A stretch of 39,606 bases of DNA from Duncaniella sp. (GTDB lineage: Bacteria > Bacteroidota > Bacteroidia > Bacteroidales > Muribaculaceae). The notes under the pieces are model-generated. The model had not been told where the DNA came from and did not search any database. It worked only from the letters and a program-made list of their open reading frames with translations. A program made the position numbers and the translations under genes. This document shows, piece by piece, positions 16,192 through 25,000 of the stretch. Each line of letters opens with the position of its first letter. Position 1 is the stretch's first letter. The DNA is taken from positions 1 to 39,606 of the forward strand of contig JAIDCC010000034.1 in assembly GCA_029056055.1 (NCBI GenBank). The letters run 5' to 3'.

Positions 16192-17358
16192 ATGACCGAC
16201 CAGCGCTATAATCTCCGCGGCGTTTCAGCCTCGAAAGAAGATGTGCACAATGCCATCAAAAACGTAGACAAAGGGCTCTATCCCAAAGCATTCTGCAAGA
16301 TTATCCCCGATATTCTCGGAGGCGATGCCGACTACTGCAACATCATGCACGCCGACGGCGCGGGCACGAAGTCGTCGCTGGCCTACGCCTATTGGCGCGA
16401 GACGGGCGACTTGAGCGTGTGGAAGGGAATTGCGCAGGACGCGCTCGTGATGAATATCGACGACCTGCTCTGCGTGGGCGCCACCGACAACATTCTTGTT
16501 TCGTCGACCATCGGACGCAACAAACATCTCATTCCCGGCGAAGTGATTTCGGCCATCATCAACGGCACCGAAGAACTTCTGGCACGTCTGCGCGAAATGG
16601 GTGTGGGCATCTACTCGACAGGCGGCGAGACTGCCGACGTGGGCGACCTCGTGCGCACCATCATCGTCGACTCTACAGTGACCTGCCGTATGCGTCGCGC
16701 CGATGTGGTAGACAACGCCAACATCAAGGCGGGCGACGTAATCGTAGGCCTCGCTTCGTTCGGACAGGCTGTCTATGAGGATTCCTACAACGGAGGTATG
16801 GGCTCGAACGGTCTGACTTCGGCCCGTCACGATGTGTTTGCCAAGTACATCGCCGAGAAATATCCCGAAACCTATGATGCCGCCGTGCCCGACGAACTCG
16901 TCTATTCAGGGTCGTGCAGTCTGACCGACCCCGTGGAGGGTACGCCCCTCACCGCCGGCCAGCTCGTGCTCTCGCCCACACGCACCTACGCACCTTTCGT
17001 GAAACGCCTTCTTTCGGAAATGCGTCCCGCCGTCGACGGCATGATACATTGCACCGGAGGCGCGCAGACCAAGGTGATGCACTTTGTGGAAGGCAAACAT
17101 GTCATCAAAGACAATCTCTTCCCCGTGCCGCCGCTCTTCGACCTCATCCGTCGCGAAAGCCATACGCCGTGGGAGGAAATGTATAAGGTGTTCAACATGG
17201 GCCACCGTCTCGAGGTCTACGTTGCCCCCGAACACGCCGCCGAAGTGATTGCCATAGCCGAAAGTCTTGGTATCGAGGCTCGCATCGTGGGTCGCGTCGA
17301 AGATGCTCCCGCCAACCGCCTCACCATCGTCAACGCCGAAGGCACTTACGAATATTAA
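16192..17358 (+). CDS. purM: Phosphoribosylformylglycinamidine cyclo-ligase (AIR synthase)
   Basis: A 388-residue cytosolic enzyme that closes the imidazole ring in purine synthesis, turning FGAM and ATP into AIR. Features of the PurM/PurL ATP-binding fold: DGAGTKSSLAY near the N-terminus, the aligned helix and loop AQDALVMNIDDLLCVGA, STGGETADVGD, and the C-terminal domain with TGGAQTKVMHF and FNMGHRLEVYV. The sequence is the longer, diverged form I associate with Bacteroidota rather than the short E. coli form. It leads a run of genes: an MltF-like gene follows after 51 bp and a DUF3332 gene after that, so purine and envelope genes appear to share a transcript. Confidence 0.93.
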   Translation: MTDQRYNLRGVSASKEDVHNAIKNVDKGLYPKAFCKIIPDILGGDADYCNIMHADGAGTKSSLAYAYWRETGDLSVWKGIAQDALVMNIDDLLCVGATDNILVSSTIGRNKHLIPGEVISAIINGTEELLARLREMGVGIYSTGGETADVGDLVRTIIVDSTVTCRMRRADVVDNANIKAGDVIVGLASFGQAVYEDSYNGGMGSNGLTSARHDVFAKYIAEKYPETYDAAVPDELVYSGSCSLTDPVEGTPLTAGQLVLSPTRTYAPFVKRLLSEMRPAVDGMIHCTGGAQTKVMHFVEGKHVIKDNLFPVPPLFDLIRRESHTPWEEMYKVFNMGHRLEVYVAPEHAAEVIAIAESLGIEARIVGRVEDAPANRLTIVNAEGTYEY

Positions 17359-17409
17359 TCAGCCTTTACATATAATATAGGTGTAAAGACCACAAAACCC
17401 TCTCTCGAT

Positions 17410-18819
17410 ATGCGTCGTATCACTCTCCTCATTCTTGCCGCCCTGACACTCGGCCTCTTCATGTGCCGTTGCGGGTCGGGCAAAGGAAATTCGTCGGACG
17501 CCACAGGCGCGGATGCCGACTCTGTAGGCGGCCACACATGGCCCGACACCCTGCGCGTGGCCACGCTCTACAGCCCGCAGAGCTACTTTTTCTATCGCGG
17601 GCAGGAGATGGGATATGACTATGAGCTGGTGGCGACTATGGCAGCCGAAAACTCGCTGACTCTGAGGCTTGAAGTGGCCTCGTCGCTGCCCCGCGCAATC
17701 GAGATGCTCGACTCCGGACTTGTCGACCTCATAGCCTACGAAGTGCCCGTCACGGCCGAATACAAGGAAAAAGTGGTGGCGTGCGGACCCGAGAACATCA
17801 CCACTCAGGTGCTCGTGCAGCCGCGCGGAGGCAACGGGGCTGAAGTGATTACCGACGTCACCGACCTCGTTGGCAAGGATGTCTATGTGGAAGCCGATTC
17901 CAAGTACGAGGCGCGTCTGCGCAATCTCGACGAGGAGCTTGGCGGAGGCATACGCATCCACACCGTGTCGCAGGACACTCTCATCACCGAGGACCTCATA
18001 GCCATGGTGAGCGACGGACGTTTGCCGCTGACCGTGGTTGACAGCGACATAGCCCGAATCAACAAGACCTACTACAACGACCTCGACATCACGCTTCCGC
18101 TCAGTTTCGAGCAGCGTTCGGCGTGGGCTGTGGCTCCCGACAAGGCATGGCTCGGAACGCTGATTGACAATTGGTTTAACGAAGACAAGCCCCGTTCGGA
18201 ACAGGCGCAGTTGCTCAAACGATATTTCGAATTGAGCAAGGCCGACCCCTCGAACAAACTGACAGCGCTCAATGGTTCGGGAGTTTCTCCCTTCGATGAC
18301 ATTTTCCGCCGTTATGCCGACGATTTCAACTGGGACTGGCGTCTGCTTGCCTCGCAGGCCTTTGTAGAAAGCCGCTTCGACTCGACCGCCGTTTCGTGGG
18401 CCGGAGCGAGAGGCATGATGCAGATTATGCCACGCACAGCGCGCGGATATGGAGAGACACCCAAGTCGGTGATGAAGAACGACGTGGCCGTGCGCACGGC
18501 TCTGCGTCTGCTCTCCGACCTTGACAAGTCGCTTGCTTCGCGAGTGCCCGATGCCGACGAGCGCAAAAAGTTTGTGATAGCCGCCTACAATTCAGGTTTG
18601 GCTCACGTGCTCGATGCGATAGCCCTCGCCAAGAAGTACGGACTAAATCCGCAGAAGTGGGACGGCAATGTGGCCCAGGCCATACTATGGAAGTCAAATC
18701 CGCGTTATTACAAAGACCCTGTCGTGAAGTTCGGCTATTCGCGAGGCCGCGAGACCTACGACTACGTCAACCGCGTCTACGCTTTCTATTCGCGAGCCAA
18801 AGCCAAGGCTGATGCCTGA
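17410..18819 (+). CDS. MltF-like membrane-bound lytic murein transglycosylase
   Basis: A 469-residue lipoprotein; the lipobox is probably LFMC (Cys19), with a second Cys at 21. Residues about 45-280 resemble a periplasmic solute-binding protein family 3 domain (TLRVATLYSP, GYDYELVATMA, DLIAYEVPVTAEY). Residues about 300-465 form an SLT domain with catalytic Glu320 in ASQAFVESRFD, followed by GARGMMQIMP and VIAAYNSGLAHV. This two-domain layout is that of MltF, which cleaves peptidoglycan glycan strands to 1,6-anhydro products and is modulated by its binding domain. It lies 51 bp after purM and 61 bp before a DUF3332 gene, so it is probably in the purM operon. Confidence 0.92.
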   Translation: MRRITLLILAALTLGLFMCRCGSGKGNSSDATGADADSVGGHTWPDTLRVATLYSPQSYFFYRGQEMGYDYELVATMAAENSLTLRLEVASSLPRAIEMLDSGLVDLIAYEVPVTAEYKEKVVACGPENITTQVLVQPRGGNGAEVITDVTDLVGKDVYVEADSKYEARLRNLDEELGGGIRIHTVSQDTLITEDLIAMVSDGRLPLTVVDSDIARINKTYYNDLDITLPLSFEQRSAWAVAPDKAWLGTLIDNWFNEDKPRSEQAQLLKRYFELSKADPSNKLTALNGSGVSPFDDIFRRYADDFNWDWRLLASQAFVESRFDSTAVSWAGARGMMQIMPRTARGYGETPKSVMKNDVAVRTALRLLSDLDKSLASRVPDADERKKFVIAAYNSGLAHVLDAIALAKKYGLNPQKWDGNVAQAILWKSNPRYYKDPVVKFGYSRGRETYDYVNRVYAFYSRAKAKADA

Positions 18820-18880
18820 CGCATGGGCCGCTCCAGTTTCACCAAGTCAACCTTAACCTTTCAAATCTCACCACACAGTC

Positions 18881-19432
18881 ATGCCAAAAATGAAACCTCT
18901 GCTGCCCGTGCTCCTCGCCGGAAGTCTGATGTGTTCGTCGTGTATCGGGTCGTTCGGCCTTTCGAAGAAAATCCTCGCCTGGAACCGTCAGGTGGGCAAC
19001 AAAGTGGTCAACGAACTCGTGTTCATAGGTTTTCAGATTGTGCCTGTCTATCTGGTCAGTGTTCTGGCTGATTTGCTGATATTAAATTCGATAGAGTTTT
19101 GGAGCGGGTCAAACCCGGTTGACAACACCTACGCGCAGGTGGTGCGGGGAAGCGACGGCACGGACTATCGTGTGGACTGCTCGCCCGAGGGCTATCTCAT
19201 CACGTCGCTTGCCGACGGAAGCACATTGCGCCTCGACTTCGATGCCGAGAACAATTCGTGGACCACGCCTCTGGCCGACGGCACAGACTACACGCTCATC
19301 ACGTTTGTCGACGATGACCGCGTGCTCCTTCCCGACGACAACGGTGGTATGTTGGAAATGCGACTTTCCGACACCGACCTGATGGCTGCCTATGCCGCAG
19401 CTGTAGCTCCCGAGTTTACAGCTTCGCTATGA
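18881..19432 (+). CDS. DUF3332-type lipoprotein
   Basis: A 183-residue envelope protein of unknown function. The signal sequence ends in a Cys-rich lipobox region (SLMCSSC, Cys18 or Cys21); a second possible start is Met4. Next come FGLSKKILAWNRQVGNKVVNELVF and a hydrophobic segment FQIVPVYLVSVLADLLILNSIEFW, which I associate with DUF3332. The C-terminal half is acidic and beta-rich with repeated D-G-T-D-Y motifs. Its end overlaps the VanZ-like gene start by an ATGA, suggesting co-translation. It may be membrane-embedded rather than a classical lipoprotein. Confidence 0.75.
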   Translation: MPKMKPLLPVLLAGSLMCSSCIGSFGLSKKILAWNRQVGNKVVNELVFIGFQIVPVYLVSVLADLLILNSIEFWSGSNPVDNTYAQVVRGSDGTDYRVDCSPEGYLITSLADGSTLRLDFDAENNSWTTPLADGTDYTLITFVDDDRVLLPDDNGGMLEMRLSDTDLMAAYAAAVAPEFTASL

Positions 19433-19833
19433 AGCCGGGTCAATTTCGACTTCCTGCAATTCCGCAGTGGCAACCTACGGTGGCTGTCATTGCGGTGATT
19501 TGCTATCTGACACTTATGCCGCAGCCGCTTCGACCCGACGACGGGTTTTTCGAGGGGGCTGACAAAGTGGTGCATTTTCTGATGTTCGGAGGATTGACCG
19601 GGACTGTGATTTTCGACCGTTGGCGAGTGAAAGCCGTAGGTGTGGGGATGCGCTTCGCTCTCTGCGTAGCCGCAGCTTCGATATTGTTCGGTCTCTTCGT
19701 GGAGTGGGCGCAGGATGCCATGCAGCTCGGACGCACCGGCCTCGACCCCTACGATGCGTTGGCAAATACCCTCGGGGCACTCACGGCCATACCCGTGACG
19801 AAAGCACTGGGGTGGGTGAGCAGGAAAAAGTGA
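19429..19833 (+). CDS. VanZ-like membrane protein
   Basis: 134 residues with about four hydrophobic segments. The conserved VanZ-type acidic and polar motifs are visible: GADKVVHFLMFGGL, then VEWAQDAMQLGRTGLDPYDALANTLGA. The family was named for a teicoplanin-resistance gene, but most chromosomal members have no known role. It starts within the stop of the DUF3332 gene (ATGA). Together with the MltF-like enzyme it suggests an envelope-related operon. Confidence 0.85.
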   Translation: MKPGQFRLPAIPQWQPTVAVIAVICYLTLMPQPLRPDDGFFEGADKVVHFLMFGGLTGTVIFDRWRVKAVGVGMRFALCVAAASILFGLFVEWAQDAMQLGRTGLDPYDALANTLGALTAIPVTKALGWVSRKK

Positions 19834-19859
19834 CGCCCCGCCGCCGTTGACGAGGGTTT

Positions 19860-19984
19860 TCTCACTTTCTCATTTTGTCAAATTGACAATTTGTCAATTT
19901 GTCAATTTGACATTTTGACATCTTGACTCTTCTCACTTCTCACTTCTCATGTAGCCACTCCGATGAGAAATGAGAAATGAGAAT
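19860..19984 (+). repeat. Composite GTCAA/GAGAA element (copy G), fullest plus-strand form
   Basis: The order is TTTCTCATT units, then about six TTGTCAAA/TTGACAAT units (19876-19925), then TTCTCAC repeats (19930-19950), a 12-nt loop (19951-19962) and ATGAGAA repeats (19963-19983). The last two blocks pair over 21 bp with two mismatches. Confidence 0.88.
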
Positions 19985-20183
19985 TATTTGCAGTGCAAAG
20001 CGGCAAGCCGATTGGGGGATTTCGGGTGTGACACCCATCTGAGACCCCTGTATTGCGGATTGGGTGGCTTTTGACGTAGTAGAAAATGTTGAGATTTCTA
20101 TTGGAATTTGCTATAACGTGCAAGCCGTGGTGATACATTTTTAACAAATTTTCATCGGTAAAATGCGTTTTGTGCAGAAAAAA

Positions 20184-20215
20184 TTTGGTGGATTGTTGCG
20201 AAATATCTAACTTTG
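20184..20215 (+). promoter_or_regulatory. Promoter of secreted all-beta protein gene
   Basis: A -33 TTTG (20184-20187) and a -7 TAACTTTG (20208-20215) are separated by exactly 20 bp, about 40 bp before the start codon. One of the best promoter matches in the window. Confidence 0.82.
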
Positions 20216-20254
20216 CAAAGTTTTTATAAGATTTCTTAACCTATATACCAGCTT

Positions 20255-22429
20255 ATGAAGAAATTCTACTCATTTTTGATGGTAATGATGGCTCTGGTGT
20301 GCTTCAGCCTGACATCGGCCGCCAAAACCATTACCTTAACCATCGACAATCCCGAAGCGGCTTCATACCGCAATCCTCTCGACGAATTCAACGTAGGTCA
20401 GTGGGACGACAACAATTCCGTCACTTTTACGTTTGACGGAAATATCTCCATCCCCGTCACAGCCAACACCGGCTATGAGTTGACCAAAGCTACCGATGGC
20501 GACGAAATTGTATTTTCGGCCGCCACCACTTCTTATACGATTAATACCGACGGCTTCAACGACGGAGCGGTGATTGCTTTTACCACCACCGAACGCGAAG
20601 CAAAGAAACTCGTCATCTACGGCGACGCCTCGCAAGTGTATGTCACCACCGACTCCTACGCACAGCTCGGAGCTGACGACCAGGTGGACGGCGCTTGGAA
20701 TGTCACGCTGACCTCGGAGTGGGGCAGCACTACCATCACCGCCCTCGAAGGCTACCTTATTACTAAGGTTGAAGATGCCAACGGCGCGCAGTGGGTCAAC
20801 GGCGCTCCTACCGGCTCTTGCTCCATCTCGTCGTATGGTCTTTCGTCAGGCACGACTACCATTACCGTGACCTCAGCTTCGACCGACGACCTCTACGACG
20901 GCCACGCCACGGTCAACGTCAACGGCGACGGCTACAAAGTGGCTATGCGTCTGGCAGGTCAGTATCAGTCGGTAGTTCTCAATTCGGGTGCAAACCAGTT
21001 TGACTACGATTCAAGCTCGGCTTTCCCCATCTCAATCCAGCACGCCTACAGCAGCTACTACAATCCCCAGTATCTCTACAAGGTGACGGTAGACGGCACC
21101 GAACTCACACCCGTTGACGGCGTGTTTACCATCTCGTCGCTCGAACCTGATGCCGTAATCGATATCGATGTCGACGTGCCCGCGGTAGATATCCCCGTTT
21201 CCATCCTCTTTGCCGACGAAGAGTCGAAGGGCGCCCTGCGCGACGTTAAGGTTGACTACGAAACCGTAGACCCCTCTACCTATGCAGAGTTCACCAGCCA
21301 GACCGGTAAGAATATTTCGTTCACGTTTGACCACGAGAACTACGACGTAGCCCTCACAAGCAACGGCGAACCTGTCACCATCTCTTACGGAAACTACTCC
21401 TGCACAATGCTTAACAACGAGGGCTACACCTTCATGGTCACCGCCACCAAGAAGCAGCCCATCACGGTCAACATCATCTGCGAAAACTGGCAGCACCTGG
21501 TGATTTCGAGCAACTACAGCGGCGAAAATCCCTACGAGCTGACCGGCATCGAATCGACCATCGTGGTTGAGCCTTCAGCCGCCTACACCTATTTCAAAGC
21601 CGAGTCGGGCTGGCGCATGGTCGACATCACCGACCCCGAAACCGGCGAATCGTATGGCAGCACGAGCTTCTACGTCACCGAAGGCATGAGCCTCTTCATC
21701 GAAATCGAAGAATACAAGCGCGACAATTCGTTTACGCTCTACACCGAGCCCATCGAATGGGGCTACCTCAAACTGACTCTCTCGCCCCAGACCTATGAGA
21801 CCCGCGAGGAAATCACCCCCGAACCCGGCTACTCGACCATCAAGTTTGCCGATGCCGACCGCCCCTTCACCATCAGCGGCTACGCTTCCGCTCCTGACTA
21901 TGCCGCTCCCGAAGTCTACCTCAACAACGTGCTCTGCGAGAGCAATTACGGAGCTTATCCCGCGCTTGAAGAGGTGAAAGACGGCGACGTCATCAAGATT
22001 ATGAGTGTCGGCGCACCCAAGTACACCGTGGGCTACCAGATGGCCGCTCCTCTGGGTGTCACCATCAAGCAGGACATGACTCTCGCCGTCGACCCCTCGG
22101 AGACCACCGAGCAATTTGCCGGCACACTCATCGCCATCACTCCCGCCGAAGGTGAGGAAATCACTGTCAAGGCATCGCTCGGCGACTCGACCGTAGACGT
22201 AACTCCCGGCGAGGACGGCGTATTCTACTACACCGTCGAGGCCAACGTGGAATTTGTCATCGCTCCCGTTGAAAGCGCTATCGCCGGCATCGAGGCCGAC
22301 GCTCAGGCTCCCGCCGACGTCTACAACCTTCAGGGCGTGTGCGTGCTCCGCGCAGCTACCGCCGAACAGATTGAAGCACTCCCCGCAGGCATCTATGTCA
22401 GCGCCGGACGCAAAATCGTTGTCAAGTAA
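20255..22429 (+). CDS. Large secreted all-beta repeat protein with sorting-type C-terminus
   Basis: 724 residues; function not recognised. A signal peptide (MKKFYSFLMVMMALVCFS to TSAA) is followed by about six beta-sandwich-like segments of roughly 90 residues, rich in Thr, Asp, Tyr and Val. Segment starts such as TITLTIDN, KLVIYGDAS, VSILFADEE and ITVNIICEN suggest serial Ig-like or bacterial-adhesin modules. No enzyme motif was seen. The C-terminus has VYNLQGVCVLR and ALPAGIYVSAGRKIVVK, a tail common on Bacteroidales secreted proteins and similar to the end of type IX secretion (T9SS) sorting domains. It has a strong promoter and is followed by a strong hairpin before the S8 protease gene. 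A surface or outer-membrane-vesicle role is inferred. Confidence 0.8.
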   Translation: MKKFYSFLMVMMALVCFSLTSAAKTITLTIDNPEAASYRNPLDEFNVGQWDDNNSVTFTFDGNISIPVTANTGYELTKATDGDEIVFSAATTSYTINTDGFNDGAVIAFTTTEREAKKLVIYGDASQVYVTTDSYAQLGADDQVDGAWNVTLTSEWGSTTITALEGYLITKVEDANGAQWVNGAPTGSCSISSYGLSSGTTTITVTSASTDDLYDGHATVNVNGDGYKVAMRLAGQYQSVVLNSGANQFDYDSSSAFPISIQHAYSSYYNPQYLYKVTVDGTELTPVDGVFTISSLEPDAVIDIDVDVPAVDIPVSILFADEESKGALRDVKVDYETVDPSTYAEFTSQTGKNISFTFDHENYDVALTSNGEPVTISYGNYSCTMLNNEGYTFMVTATKKQPITVNIICENWQHLVISSNYSGENPYELTGIESTIVVEPSAAYTYFKAESGWRMVDITDPETGESYGSTSFYVTEGMSLFIEIEEYKRDNSFTLYTEPIEWGYLKLTLSPQTYETREEITPEPGYSTIKFADADRPFTISGYASAPDYAAPEVYLNNVLCESNYGAYPALEEVKDGDVIKIMSVGAPKYTVGYQMAAPLGVTIKQDMTLAVDPSETTEQFAGTLIAITPAEGEEITVKASLGDSTVDVTPGEDGVFYYTVEANVEFVIAPVESAIAGIEADAQAPADVYNLQGVCVLRAATAEQIEALPAGIYVSAGRKIVVK

Positions 22430-22471
22430 TTACTACGGTGACGCTTCAATTCATCTTCGGATAGATTAATC

Positions 22472-22519
22472 ACACAGGTAAGTGGTGAGGTTTACGAGCC
22501 TTGCCACTTATCGCTGTGT
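22472..22519 (+). terminator. Strong hairpin after the all-beta protein gene
   Basis: ACACAG-GTAAGTGG-TGAGG pairs with CCTTG-CCACTTAT-CG-CTGTGT around a 7-nt loop, with a small bulge. The tail is only weakly T-rich (TTAACC, later ACTTTTC). It is probably a transcript end or an mRNA-stabilising structure separating this gene from the S8 protease gene. Confidence 0.55.
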
Positions 22520-22671
22520 TAACCGAACCGACTTTTCTCCGACGTGTCCCGCTGTCCCACGGGGATGCCTCCTGCTTGGGACAGGCGTGACAGTCGAGCT
22601 CTCAAAACATATTTCTCTTCTCATATTCTCTTCTCATTACCAAAACACAGACCAATTTTTTTAACCTCTCT

Positions 22672-24975
22672 ATGACCATCAGAACAACCCTCCTCGCCGC
22701 TTCGCTCATCCTTGCCTCGGGCGGAGCATGGGCAGCAGCCAAAACCGACCTCGGCAGCCGTGCCCGCATCCATGCCGAAAAGCATGGCCTTGTGCTGACT
22801 CCCGTCGACGCAAAGACAAAGAAATATGCGGCAGCCCCCGCACGCATGAAAGCAAAAGCTGCCGAAACAAACGAAATCCACACATTCATCACCCTCGCCG
22901 AAGGAGCGGATGCCTCGGCCCTCGAAGCTCTCGGCGTAAGAATCGACGGAGGTCGCGGCAAGGTAGTGCTCGCCTCATTTCCCGAGACACTTCTCGAAGC
23001 TGTCGAAGCCCTCCCCGAAGTAGCGTCAATCCGCTCGCAGGCCCCCCTCACCCAGAAGATGGACCGCGTGCGTGCTCTCACCGGTGTCGACAAAGTGCAT
23101 CAGGGCATCGACCTTCCCCGAGCATTCACGGGCAAAGGGGTAGTGGCCGGTGTGGTAGACGGCGGTATGGACCCCAACCACGTCAACTTCCTCAATGCCG
23201 ACGGCACACCCCGCATCAGCAACTTCACCTTCTTCCGTCCCACCCAGTCGGGCGACTACGTGCAGCAGACCTACGGCGCAGACTACATCCCGGTGATTGA
23301 CACCGAGACCTCGACCACCTTCCACGGCACCCATACGCTCGGCATCATGGCCGGCTCTTACAAAGGCGACATCGAAGTGGCCGAACCGGCAGCCAACGGA
23401 GTAGACGCCGAAATCAAAGTGGCTCCGTGTCCCTATTACGGTGTAGCCCCCGAGGCTGACCTCGCCGTGGCCTGCGGCGCCTTAAACGACTACTACGTGG
23501 CTCTCGGCATCGAAGCCATCCTCGACTATGCCTGGGAAAAGCAGATGCCTTCGGTCATCAACCTCTCGATAGGCAGCAACCTTGGCGCACACGACGGCTC
23601 GTCGGCTCTCAGCCAGTATCTCGACCTTGCCTCCGAACTCGACCGCGTAATCTTCTGCGTGGCTGCCGGCAACGAAGGCGAACTCGCCATAGCCCTCCAC
23701 AAGACTTTCGACGAATCAGACAAGACCCTCTCGACCTGCATCCGCCCCGGAGTGGAAGTGGACGATATGAAAAACCTCCGCTACGGTCAGGTCTACATCT
23801 ACTCGAACAACGAGGTGCAGTTTGACCTTCAGGCCACCGTGGTCAACTCCTCGCGCGGAGCAGTGGCCATGCGTATGCCCATGGGCGCCACCGACGGCAA
23901 CATGCAGTATTGGGTTTCGTCGTCGGCTTACGTTTCTAACGACACCGACGTCGTTTCGGCTCAGCTCGCCAAATGGTTCACCGGCTACATCGGCGTAGGC
24001 GCGGAGTTTGATGCGGCCACCGGACGCTACTATGGCGTCATCGACTACATGCTCTGGGACAACGAAGAAGGCAATCCCACAGGCAACTACATCATCGGTC
24101 TGCAAGTCGACGGCAAGGAAGGCCAGCGTGTCGACCTCTACGGCGACGGCTCCTACTGCGACTTCTCCGGCTATGGTCTTGACGGCTTCGCCGACGGTAT
24201 GACCGACGGCACCATCTCCGACGTGGCCACCGGCTTCAACACCATCTCTGTCGGCTCCTACAACAGCCGCTCCGAGTGGGGTGCGATGGACGGCTGGGTC
24301 TACACCTATCCCACCCCGCTGCCCGAAGGTGAGATTTCTCGTTTCTCATCTTACGGGTCGCTGCCCGACGGACGTGTGCTCCCCGACCTTTGCGCACCCG
24401 GTTCGACCGTGATTTCGTCGACCAACGAATACTACATTCTCGAAAACTTCCTCGACAACGATGTGCGTCAGGCCTACGTGGAAGTGGGCGAACGCGGCTA
24501 CTCGTGGCAGCAGTGCTCGGGCACCTCGATGTCGACCCCCGTCGTGAGCGGCACCGTGGCTCTCATGCTCGAAGCCGACCCCTCGCTCACCTATGCCGAC
24601 GTCAAGCAAATCCTGCGCGAGACAGCCGTCAAGGATGAAGCCGTCACCGGCTCAGACACCCCCGCACAATGGGGCGCAGGCAAACTCGACACCTATGCCG
24701 CCGTGCGCAAGGTGGTAGGGCAGAGCAGCATCATCGACATCAACGACAACCTCGGCGAGCAGCTCTACATCACCCCCGCGGGCGACCGCGCTGTAGCCGT
24801 CACCATGGCCGGAGCCGCCTCCCTCGACATCCGCGTCTTCTCGACCACCGGCGCACAGGTCATCGCCACACAGGCTGCCGGACAGGATGCCGTCGTAGAC
24901 CTCTCGAACCTCCCCGCAGGCATCTACATCGTCTCGGTCAACGGCGCACACTCACGCAAAATCGCAGTAAAATAA
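22672..24975 (+). CDS. S8 subtilisin-family serine protease with sorting-type C-terminus
   Basis: A 767-residue secreted protease. A signal peptide (to GGAWA) is followed by a propeptide-like region (about 25-140). The catalytic domain shows Asp163 (GVVDGGMDPNH), His218 (FHGTHTLGIMAG), oxyanion Asn334 (AAGNEG) and Ser619 (SGTSMSTPVVSG), so the triad is intact. The roughly 280 residues between Asn334 and Ser619 exceed the compact subtilisins and contain a beta-rich insert, as in other large Bacteroidales S8 proteases. Residues about 700-767 look like a T9SS type-A-like sorting domain (DIRVFSTTGAQV, LSNLPAGIYIV, RKIAVK). The LRR gene follows after 25 bp, so the two are co-transcribed. Its targets are unknown; its secreted neighbours are candidates. 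Confidence 0.93.
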   Translation: MTIRTTLLAASLILASGGAWAAAKTDLGSRARIHAEKHGLVLTPVDAKTKKYAAAPARMKAKAAETNEIHTFITLAEGADASALEALGVRIDGGRGKVVLASFPETLLEAVEALPEVASIRSQAPLTQKMDRVRALTGVDKVHQGIDLPRAFTGKGVVAGVVDGGMDPNHVNFLNADGTPRISNFTFFRPTQSGDYVQQTYGADYIPVIDTETSTTFHGTHTLGIMAGSYKGDIEVAEPAANGVDAEIKVAPCPYYGVAPEADLAVACGALNDYYVALGIEAILDYAWEKQMPSVINLSIGSNLGAHDGSSALSQYLDLASELDRVIFCVAAGNEGELAIALHKTFDESDKTLSTCIRPGVEVDDMKNLRYGQVYIYSNNEVQFDLQATVVNSSRGAVAMRMPMGATDGNMQYWVSSSAYVSNDTDVVSAQLAKWFTGYIGVGAEFDAATGRYYGVIDYMLWDNEEGNPTGNYIIGLQVDGKEGQRVDLYGDGSYCDFSGYGLDGFADGMTDGTISDVATGFNTISVGSYNSRSEWGAMDGWVYTYPTPLPEGEISRFSSYGSLPDGRVLPDLCAPGSTVISSTNEYYILENFLDNDVRQAYVEVGERGYSWQQCSGTSMSTPVVSGTVALMLEADPSLTYADVKQILRETAVKDEAVTGSDTPAQWGAGKLDTYAAVRKVVGQSSIIDINDNLGEQLYITPAGDRAVAVTMAGAASLDIRVFSTTGAQVIATQAAGQDAVVDLSNLPAGIYIVSVNGAHSRKIAVK

Positions 24976-25000
24976 AACCTCTGACAAACCAAATAATGAT

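Larger units (their letters stand above)
19834..20254. other. 421-bp intergenic region before the secreted-protein cluster
   Basis: The left third is the fullest copy of the composite repeat (19860-19984). The middle has small GC-rich hairpins (GGGTGT-G-ACACCC near 20034-20046) of unknown role, and the right end carries a strong promoter at 20184-20215. No gene is credible. Confidence 0.6.

Noticed and set aside
20000-20075. A possible TPP riboswitch because of a CTGAGA sequence next to ACCC-like bases
   Set aside because: The other conserved part (GAACCTGAT) is missing, the helices do not form, and the downstream gene is a secreted structural protein, not thiamine-related.
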